Below, one piece after another: positions 15,694 to 20,445 of a stretch of 33,553 nt of DNA; within the stretch, counting starts at the first letter, position 1; each line of letters opens with the position of its first letter. The notes under the pieces were generated by a model. It had not been told where the DNA came from, did not search any database, and saw nothing but the letters and a program-made list of their open reading frames with translations. A program made the position numbers and the translations under genes. Origin of the DNA: a virus. The stretch spans positions 1 through 33,553 of the IMG/VR virus record IMGVR_UViG_3300042907_001641. One strand, 5' to 3'.

Positions 15694-16284
15694 GCGGCGG
15701 CGGAGGTTGGCGCTGAGCTTGAGGATCATCTCGTCCAGCGGCTCCCACTCCGGCAGCAGCCGATCGATCGTTGCCTGGTGCCGGGCGATCGCCTTCGCCT
15801 GAACCGGCGTGCCGTCCTCCCGCACGTAGCTGTAGGACTGCGCCTTGTCGCGTGCCGTGATCGCTGCGCCGATCTCGCGGTCCAGCTCGATCCAGCGGCG
15901 GTACATCGCGCTGGCCTTGAGCTCGGCGATCGTCTGGAAGGTCGGGGCGGCAGGCTCGGCGGCGGCGACGACCTCGGCGGCGGCAGCGGCTTCGGCTTCG
16001 ACGGCTGCCGTCAGCTCTGCGATCTGCGCATGGATCGCGGTCAACTGGCGCGTATACTTCCGCAGCTCGGCGATCGCGACGTCTGCCTGCACGCCGCGAT
16101 TGATCGACGTCGACGCGCCCAGATGGTCTGCAGTGATCGGGCCGGTGTACAGATCGTACTGCGCGTTCCAGTAGGCGATCCGGTTGATCAGCGACGTGCG
16201 CTCGGCGGTGGCGTTGGCCAGGGCGTGGGCGGCGGCGCTGTAGTCGGCGACGGTGGCGGCGGTGGTGGTCGTTGCGGTCGTCAT
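15691..16284 (-). CDS. Unknown helical protein of a three-member family, first gene after promoter (197 aa)
   Basis: The start is ATG 16284 with AGGAGA upstream. The start MTTATTTTAATVADYSAAAH is followed by helices including SLINRIAYWNAQYDLY, a region with TRQLTAIHAQIAELTAAVEA and a long Ala/Glu run, then WIELDREIGAAITARDKAQS. It looks like an extended coiled-coil protein. The RIAYW segment links it to the 184-aa protein. It is the first gene after the strong promoter at 16336-16364, so it should be highly expressed early. No function can be assigned. Confidence 0.7.
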   Translation of the reverse strand: MTTATTTTAATVADYSAAAHALANATAERTSLINRIAYWNAQYDLYTGPITADHLGASTSINRGVQADVAIAELRKYTRQLTAIHAQIAELTAAVEAEAAAAAEVVAAAEPAAPTFQTIAELKASAMYRRWIELDREIGAAITARDKAQSYSYVREDGTPVQAKAIARHQATIDRLLPEWEPLDEMILKLSANLRRR

Positions 16285-16300
16285 GGCTTCGGTCTCCTGC

Positions 16301-16330
16301 TGTCGCGGGGGGCTCTGTTTCCCGCCGACA
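16301..16330 (-). other. Hairpin at the 5' end of the leftward transcript
   Basis: TGTCGCGGG (16301-16309) pairs with CCCGCCGACA (16321-16330), with one bulged base. With the -10 box at 16336-16341, the transcript is expected to start near 16329, so it would begin inside or at this hairpin. The ribosome site of the 197-aa gene follows. Such 5' hairpins can protect messages from decay. Confidence 0.65.
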
Positions 16331-16335
16331 CCAGT

Positions 16336-16364
16336 ACTATACCATGGTGGTACAGTACTGTCAA
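16336..16364 (-). promoter_or_regulatory. Strong sigma70-type promoter with overlapping palindrome
   Basis: On the minus strand the -35 box is TTGACA (16364-16359) and the -10 box TATAGT (16341-16336), separated by exactly 17 bases. The spacer and -10 form a palindrome-like operator: AGTACT at both ends and ACCA/TGGT inside (about 16333-16359). The -35 overlaps the stop of the upstream HTH gene. A repressor bound to the palindrome would cover the promoter; one of the adjacent HTH proteins is a natural candidate, which is inference. Confidence 0.88.
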
Positions 16365-16780
16365 TAGGGTTTTGGGGCTTTTTTGGGGCATTTTTCGACG
16401 AGTTTTCCAGAATCCCGGAGATTCTGCCGGATTTTGTAGACCGTGCCGGTGCCGACACCGGTGGCGCGGGCCACTGCCGCCACCGACTGGCCTGCCAGCA
16501 GGGCGCTGGCGATGCGGCGCCGCACTGCCTCGCCGAGGCGACCGGTACGCTGCGCCTGGTCGCTGCGCACGCCAGCGGCTCGGCAGATGGCGCGGATCTG
16601 GTCGTAGCCCAGGTCGAAGCGCCGCGCGGCTGCCGCGTAGGTCTCGCCGCCAGCCACGTAGCTGGCGATGGCGGCGAGCGCTGCCGGATCGGTCGGCACG
16701 CGGCGCATTGGGCGCACGCGCCGGTACGGCGTGAGCGCCCAGCTGCCGAGGTCGTCAACGTCAAGCATCTGTGGCTGCAT
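16361..16780 (-). CDS. Double helix-turn-helix DNA-binding protein (139 aa)
   Basis: The likely start is ATG 16780, but the ribosome site is weak and ATG 16768 is possible. Two helix-turn-helix units are visible: residues about 33-70 (LAAIASYVAGGETYAAAARR, then FDLGYDQIRAICRAAG) and about 85-122 (RRRIASALLAGQSVAAVARA, then TGVGTGTVYKIRQ). The C-terminus is basic (KKAPKPY). Such tandem resolvase-like helices occur in phage regulators and in terminase-like small proteins. The gene ends inside the -35 box of the downstream promoter, so it may control that promoter. It overlaps the neighbouring HTH gene by 20 bases. Confidence 0.7.
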   Translation of the reverse strand: MQPQMLDVDDLGSWALTPYRRVRPMRRVPTDPAALAAIASYVAGGETYAAAARRFDLGYDQIRAICRAAGVRSDQAQRTGRLGEAVRRRIASALLAGQSVAAVARATGVGTGTVYKIRQNLRDSGKLVEKCPKKAPKPY

Positions 16781-17081
16781 TTTCGACAGCCTTGCGCACC
16801 GTCGCCCGATTGACGCCGACGATCTCGGCGATCTGGCGCTGGCTCAGGCCGGCAGTGTGCAGCACCACCATGGCGCGCAGCTGGTCTGCCGTGACGGTCC
16901 TGCGGCGATCCTCGCGCCGCGCCGCGCGTGTGGCGAGCATCTGGTCCCAGTCGTCGCCCGATCGCGCCGCGGCCCGCAGGACGCGCTGGGCGATGCGCTG
17001 GCGCGTCAGCCCGGCGCGGTCGGCGATACCCTGCACCGATTCGCCCGCCAGCCACCTGGCGAGGATCTCGCTATCATCCAC
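16761..17081 (-). CDS. Second double helix-turn-helix protein (106 aa)
   Basis: The start is GTG 17081 with GGGAGG upstream, inside the end of the preceding gene. Residues about 3-37 (SEILARWLAGESVQGIADRA, then GLTRQRIAQRVLRAA) and about 63-100 (LRAMVVLHTAGLSQRQIAEI, then VGVNRATVRKAVENA) form two helix-turn-helix units joined by a basic linker. The layout resembles that of the next gene, so the two are probably distant paralogues. It likely binds DNA as a regulator; the target is unknown. Confidence 0.7.
   Translation of the reverse strand: MDDSEILARWLAGESVQGIADRAGLTRQRIAQRVLRAAARSGDDWDQMLATRAARREDRRRTVTADQLRAMVVLHTAGLSQRQIAEIVGVNRATVRKAVENAATDA
16765..16783 (+). repeat. GCATCTGTGG...TTTT motif at an HTH gene start
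   Basis: GCATCTGTGGCTGCATTTT on the plus strand matches the motif at 107 and 18646. Here it covers the start codons of the 139-aa HTH gene, which is read from the other strand. A chance match is possible because the region is coding. Confidence 0.3.
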
Positions 17082-17532
17082 CGCGCACCTCCCGTAGTCT
17101 GCCGTACTCACTGATGATCTCGCGGTAGTGCTGCAACGAGCTGTCGTGCAGCGCGGTCTCGGCGCGCCAGCGCAGCAGGCCGGCGTGATACGGCTGCAGC
17201 ACCGGGTAGCGCCGCAGCGTAGCGGCGATGCGGTGCAGATCCTCGCCGAGCATGATGGCCGTGACGATGCGCAGCCAGCGCTCGGTCTGTTCGATCGGCA
17301 TCTCGACCACCATGGCGAACCACTCCTGGCTGGCGATGTTGATCTGCTCGGCCAGGTCATCATAGCCGCGCTGCGCGCGCAGCATCTGCGCGTCCTCGTC
17401 GTCGATGCAGGGACCGCACAGCTCGACGTTCGGGTACGGCAGCAGCGCGACGCGACTGCACACCACGCACTGGGCGCGCCGCGAGGCGCCGAACATCGGC
17501 GCCGTCTCGGGCGGGAACAGATCGTCGCTCAT
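17074..17532 (-). CDS. Unknown protein with an N-terminal zinc knuckle (152 aa)
   Basis: The start is ATG 17532, overlapping the clamp gene stop (ATGA). Residues about 21-42 contain CVVC and CGPC pairs separated by 13 residues, a probable zinc ribbon. The rest is helical (EQINIASQEWFAMVVEMPIE, then WLRIVTAIMLGEDLHRIAAT). The family is not recognised. Its tight coupling to the clamp gene upstream and to the HTH genes downstream suggests a replication or regulatory accessory role, without direct evidence. Confidence 0.65.
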   Translation of the reverse strand: MSDDLFPPETAPMFGASRRAQCVVCSRVALLPYPNVELCGPCIDDEDAQMLRAQRGYDDLAEQINIASQEWFAMVVEMPIEQTERWLRIVTAIMLGEDLHRIAATLRRYPVLQPYHAGLLRWRAETALHDSSLQHYREIISEYGRLREVRGG

Positions 17533-18605
17533 ACCGCACCTACCGTCATCGGCATCACGACGGTCCATGCGTCGCCGTTGTTCAAGCCCAGCGGCGTCTT
17601 GCCGTCGATCACGACGAGCTGGCACGTGGTGCCGATGATCGCCATGGCGTTCAGCGCGTCGCGCAGGTACGCGCCGTTGACGGCGATCTGCCAGTCAGCG
17701 TCATCGGCGCCGGCCACCGTCACACGCGCCAGCGCCTTCGACGCGCCGGTTGCCGGCTTGGCGCTGAGCGTCAGCTCGCCGCGCTCGAGTTTCAGGCGCA
17801 CAATGGCAAGCTCGCTGCGCAGCGCCATCGCGATCTTGAGTGCCTCGAGCATGGCCTTGATATTGATCGTGGCGCGTGGCTTCGTTTTCGCCAGTGGCTC
17901 GATGATCTTGCCCAGCTGCGGGTAGGTGCCGGCGACCAGCCTGCCGCTGATCGTCACACTGCCGATGGCCATCTGGGCCCAGAACTCGCCGGCACGCAGC
18001 GTGAAATCCGTGTCGACTGCGCCCTTGAGCGCTGCCACCAGCGCGCCGACCATCGGCGGCGGCAGCAGCACATGATCGCCGTAGGTGCTGCCGGACATAT
18101 GGGCGCGGTATCCGTCGGCGGCGGCGACCGCGCGCTTGCCGACCAGCACGCTGGCCAGCATCGGCCTGGTGATGTCCTTGGCGGCTGCCGGCGCCATCAT
18201 GGTCAGCAGATCGATCCAGCCGTCGCGGTTCATCGTCGTGATGTCACGCACGCTGGTCAGTCGCGGCGGATCGGGGTATTGGTCTGCGTTGACGGTCTCG
18301 AGCTCGACCTCGGCGTGCTGGCCGCGCAGCACCAGGGCGGTGCCGACCACGTCGAGGACGAGCGTGGCGTCCGACATCGCGCCGACAGCGTCAGCGAACG
18401 CCTGGTACACGACGGCGACCGGCTCGGCGATATCGGCGGCCATCTCGATCTCGATGGACAGATGCTCGTTACACGTGCGCAGCGTCAGGCCGTAGGGGCC
18501 GGGTTCCATCAGCAGCCACGTGAACACGGGCGCGCTGCTCTTACCACCGACGGCCGTCTTGAGTTTGCTGAGTGCGGACACCAGTTCGGGTCGATTGATC
18601 TCCAT
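17529..18605 (-). CDS. dnaN: DNA polymerase III beta subunit-like sliding clamp (358 aa)
   Basis: The start is ATG 18605 with AGGAGA upstream. The start (MEINRPELVSALSKLKTAVG), the LTLRTCNEHLSIEIEM segment, RPMLASVLV near the middle and AVAAADGYRAHMS fit the three-domain sliding clamp fold. The length of 358 is close to bacterial DnaN (about 366-375). The end (VVMPMTVGAV) replaces the usual MPMRL-type C-terminus. The clamp holds polymerase on DNA. A phage clamp without a visible phage replicative polymerase of family A, B or C suggests that it loads the host polymerase or serves the primase-polymerase at 20446. Confidence 0.85.
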   Translation of the reverse strand: MEINRPELVSALSKLKTAVGGKSSAPVFTWLLMEPGPYGLTLRTCNEHLSIEIEMAADIAEPVAVVYQAFADAVGAMSDATLVLDVVGTALVLRGQHAEVELETVNADQYPDPPRLTSVRDITTMNRDGWIDLLTMMAPAAAKDITRPMLASVLVGKRAVAAADGYRAHMSGSTYGDHVLLPPPMVGALVAALKGAVDTDFTLRAGEFWAQMAIGSVTISGRLVAGTYPQLGKIIEPLAKTKPRATINIKAMLEALKIAMALRSELAIVRLKLERGELTLSAKPATGASKALARVTVAGADDADWQIAVNGAYLRDALNAMAIIGTTCQLVVIDGKTPLGLNNGDAWTVVMPMTVGAV

Positions 18606-18622
18606 GGTCAGTCTCCTGTGAT

Positions 18623-18650
18623 GATGCGCCGATCAAATTATCGGCGCATC
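18623..18650 (-). other. Perfect 11-bp hairpin before the clamp gene
   Basis: GATGCGCCGAT pairs with ATCGGCGCATC around a 6-base AT-rich loop. It lies between the SSB-like gene and the clamp gene, directly upstream of the clamp ribosome site. No T run follows on the minus strand; on the plus strand a T run follows ten bases later. It fits the pattern of hairpins at gene junctions in this operon. Confidence 0.8.
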
Positions 18651-18665
18651 TGTGGCAGCGTTTTT
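18646..18665 (+). repeat. GCATCTGTGGCAGCGTTTTT motif
   Basis: This 20-base stretch matches the one at 107-127 except for one missing T in the middle. It overlaps the distal arm of the hairpin at 18623-18650 and ends at the stop codon of the SSB-like gene, which is encoded on the other strand. Confidence 0.5.
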
Positions 18666-18666
18666 A

Positions 18667-19482
18667 TCAGAACGACAGATCGTCATCGCCGATCGGCTGC
18701 GGCGTGTTGTGCGACGGAGCCGCCTGCGGCGCGGCGTCTGCCGGCGTCGCCTTCAGCCAGCCGTCGTACTCGCGGCGGAGTTCCTCGCCGATCTCGAGCA
18801 GCTGCTTGCCGACGTACAGGCCACGCGCCATGGTCAGCGCGTCGCCCTCCGGCAGGATCAGCTTCGGCGGCGTCACCGGCGCGCCCTTCGTTCGCTCGTA
18901 CACCGGCTGGCGCTTGGCGTCGACCTCGCCGCGGATCGGCAGCCAGAACGCCCACGACGGGATCGACGGGTTCCGCTTCTCCTGCTTCACCTGGTCCAGC
19001 AGCTCGAAGCGGTAGGCGCGCAGCATGGTCATCATGGCCATGCTCGTCTTGATGCGCTTGCTGGCCCACACGACGGGCTGGTTGAGCCCCTGCGCCATGC
19101 AGAGGATCTCCACGTACAGGGACCAGCCGGCAGGCCGTGCCGCGCCGCGTGGCGTGCGGCCCACGTAGGTCATCACGCCCTCTGGGTCGATGACCACATC
19201 GTGCTGCCGAACGCCGAGCACGGCCACCTTCAGCGCGCGTGCCTCGTAGCCGTCTTCGCTCTCGCCCGACCGGAACGTCCGCGTGATCTCACGCCACGGC
19301 GAGCCGTTCACCGTCACGCCGTTGTTCTCGGCGTTGCGCCGCGTCAGGAAGAAACTGCCGGGAGTCCTTGCGCCCGGATCGCCGTTGTGCCAGTGGATGC
19401 GGGCCAGCCCGTCGCCCTGCGGCGCGTTGTCAGTGTAGGCGCTGGTGAAGCTGGCGAGGTCGTTGATGTCGAAGGTCGTCAT
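18667..19482 (-). CDS. Probable single-stranded DNA-binding-like replication protein (271 aa)
   Basis: The start is ATG 19482 with AAAGGA upstream. The body is mixed alpha/beta (MTTFDINDLASFTSAY, ITRTFRSGESEDGYEARALK, GWSLYVEILCMAQGL) and the last third is Pro/Ala-rich. The final residues GDDDLSF closely resemble the acidic DDDIPF tip by which SSB proteins bind partner proteins. I do not see a textbook SSB OB-fold, so this is a call on the tail, on position before the clamp gene, and on the low-complexity linker. A recombination-mediator role is an alternative. Confidence 0.5.
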   Translation of the reverse strand: MTTFDINDLASFTSAYTDNAPQGDGLARIHWHNGDPGARTPGSFFLTRRNAENNGVTVNGSPWREITRTFRSGESEDGYEARALKVAVLGVRQHDVVIDPEGVMTYVGRTPRGAARPAGWSLYVEILCMAQGLNQPVVWASKRIKTSMAMMTMLRAYRFELLDQVKQEKRNPSIPSWAFWLPIRGEVDAKRQPVYERTKGAPVTPPKLILPEGDALTMARGLYVGKQLLEIGEELRREYDGWLKATPADAAPQAAPSHNTPQPIGDDDLSF

Positions 19483-19518
19483 GATCGGTGTCCTTTCGTG
19501 CGGTTCAGGTCGTGCGGT

Positions 19519-19704
19519 TCAGGCGTACCAGTCGATGCTGCGGTAGATCGGCGGCAGCGTGATCGTCACTGCCGTGTCGCGATGCGTGCGTGCGATGTCC
19601 CAGGCGAGTCGATACGCGGTCGGCAGATCAATGCCGACGGCGTGTGGCTGGTGGTCGACGAGGACGGTGTAGCCGGCACCGTCCTCGATCACGTCGATGC
19701 TCAC
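19519..19704 (-). CDS. Small unknown protein (61 aa)
   Basis: The start is GTG 19704, overlapping the previous stop (GTGA), which suggests translational coupling. The product (VSIDVIEDGAGYTVLVDHQP...) is mixed beta and helix, with a hydrophobic C-terminal strand ending in SIDWYA. It has no membrane segment or cysteine motif. It is the second gene of the leftward operon, a usual place for small host-takeover proteins, but nothing in the sequence shows a function. Confidence 0.6.
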   Translation of the reverse strand: MSIDVIEDGAGYTVLVDHQPHAVGIDLPTAYRLAWDIARTHRDTAVTITLPPIYRSIDWYA

Positions 19705-19931
19705 AGGTAGTGCCACATGCTGCGCATATCGCGCTCGATCTCTTCGATGCGCTCCTGCACCTGGTAGCCCAGGCTGACCAGCGACTCGGCGTGTGGCGAT
19801 GTGTCCAGCAGCGCGTCGATCTTGCTCATCACGCTGCACAGCGCGTCGAGCTCGTCGCACAGCTCCTCCTCGAGGAGCGATTGGCCCGGCAGTCCGCGTC
19901 CGATCCACCAAGCGTCAGGAACGTGTTGCAT
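19701..19931 (-). CDS. Small helical acidic protein, first leftward gene (76 aa)
   Basis: The start is ATG 19931 with AAGGAG upstream. The product is acidic and helical (LLEEELCDELDALCSVMSKI, then VQERIEEIERDMRSMWHYL), probably a helical hairpin or short coiled coil. It is the first gene after the promoter at 19979-20007 and so should be made earliest. Small acidic phage proteins in this position often inhibit host enzymes or mimic DNA; that is only a possibility here. Confidence 0.68.
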   Translation of the reverse strand: MQHVPDAWWIGRGLPGQSLLEEELCDELDALCSVMSKIDALLDTSPHAESLVSLGYQVQERIEEIERDMRSMWHYL

Positions 19932-19952
19932 GGTTATGTCTCCTTGCCATTT

Positions 19953-19971
19953 TCGGGCATGCGTTGCCCGA
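19953..19971 (-). other. Hairpin at the 5' end of the leftward early transcript
   Basis: TCGGGCA (19953-19959) pairs with TGCCCGA (19965-19971) around a 5-base loop. With the -10 box ending at 19979, the transcript should start near 19972, so the message begins at the hairpin. Confidence 0.72.
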
Positions 19972-19978
19972 TGACCAG

Positions 19979-20007
19979 AGTATACCACAACGGCACGAGA
20001 TGTGCAA
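19979..20007 (-). promoter_or_regulatory. Leftward early promoter
   Basis: On the minus strand the boxes are TTGCAC (20007-20002) and TATACT (19984-19979), with a 17-base spacer. It drives the leftward set beginning with the 76-aa gene. It is paired with a rightward promoter about 70 bases away. Confidence 0.85.
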
Positions 20008-20049
20008 GCGTAATCCGATTGCTATATAGATGTGCGTGGGGAGAATGTG

Positions 20050-20058
20050 TGTTATACT
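20050..20058 (+). promoter_or_regulatory. Rightward extended -10 promoter
   Basis: TGTTATACT contains the extended -10 TGn and a TATACT box at 20053-20058, with a weak -35. It precedes the ribbon-helix-helix gene. Its downstream bases mirror those of the leftward promoter. Confidence 0.7.
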
Positions 20059-20093
20059 GTGGTCATGGGAACCGCCATTACATGGAGACGGCT

Positions 20094-20312
20094 ATGACCA
20101 ATCCACCACGTTCGCGCACGCCACGACGCGTGGGCCCAGACGCAATCCGCATCAGCGTGCCGGTACCGATGATCGTGTTCAATCAGGTCGAGCAGATGGC
20201 GCAGCGCTACGGCATGGCGCTATCGCAGTACCTGCGGATGGTCATCGTCGATCACATCGCAGCGAAGCGCGCCGAGGAGGAAGCGGCAGCAGCACCACGG
20301 CGACGCCGATAG
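20094..20312 (+). CDS. Ribbon-helix-helix DNA-binding protein (72 aa)
   Basis: I choose ATG 20094 with GGAGAC upstream; ATG 20082 would add four residues and lies within that ribosome site. Residues about 18-55 (IRISVPVPMIVFNQVEQMAQ, then RYGMALSQYLRMVIVDHI) match the CopG/Arc ribbon-helix-helix fold: a beta strand then two helices. The C-terminus is Glu/Ala then Arg-rich. These proteins bind operators as dimers and often repress their own promoter. Its place at the divergent control region makes it the likely regulator of both early operons. Confidence 0.75.
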   Translation: MTNPPRSRTPRRVGPDAIRISVPVPMIVFNQVEQMAQRYGMALSQYLRMVIVDHIAAKRAEEEAAAAPRRRR

Positions 20313-20314
20313 GC

Positions 20315-20320
20315 TATACT
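20315..20320 (+). promoter_or_regulatory. TATACT -10-like element before the primase-helicase gene
   Basis: GGCTATACTG lies just after the RHH gene stop. There is no good -35, so strength is uncertain. The same GGCTATACTG occurs at 23067-23076 before the amidase gene. A hairpin follows at the expected transcript start region. Confidence 0.5.
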
Positions 20321-20333
20321 GCCGGACACACGA

Positions 20334-20362
20334 ACGCCGCCGGTTTCGTCCACCGGCGGCGT
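20334..20362 (+). other. 11-bp leader hairpin before the primase-helicase gene
   Basis: ACGCCGCCGGT pairs with ACCGGCGGCGT around a 7-base loop (TTCGTCC). It starts about seven bases after the expected transcript start. No T run follows. The rest of 20363-20445 holds a weak AGAAT/ATTCT hairpin and an ACCGCCATTA box (20421-20430), which also occurs at 20071-20080 before the RHH gene. Confidence 0.78.
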
Positions 20363-20445
20363 CAGGACAGGGGCCCGGAGAATGCACATTCTGTCGGGGC
20401 GAATGATCAGAACGCGGCACACCGCCATTATACACGGAGGTCATC

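Larger units (their letters stand above)
19966..20070. promoter_or_regulatory. Divergent control region with mirrored operator-like sites
   Basis: Both divergent -10 boxes are followed by the same bases: TATACTCTGGTCATCGGG reading left and TATACTGTGGTCATGGGA reading right. In addition AGATGTGC occurs twice in the same direction (19998-20005 and 20028-20035), 30 bases apart, near each -35 position. The paired sites suggest one or two regulators acting on both promoters; the adjacent ribbon-helix-helix protein is a candidate. Confidence 0.65.

Noticed and set aside
16370-16400. T-rich stretch as a terminator for plus-strand transcription
   Set aside because: It encodes the Lys/Pro-rich C-terminus of the HTH protein on the minus strand and no plus-strand gene ends there.
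14518-16734. A 738-codon open frame on the plus strand
   Set aside because: It lies opposite five leftward genes with good ribosome sites and overlapping starts, crosses the hairpin modules and the promoter, and has an Arg/Gly/Ala-rich composition typical of antisense frames in GC-rich DNA.
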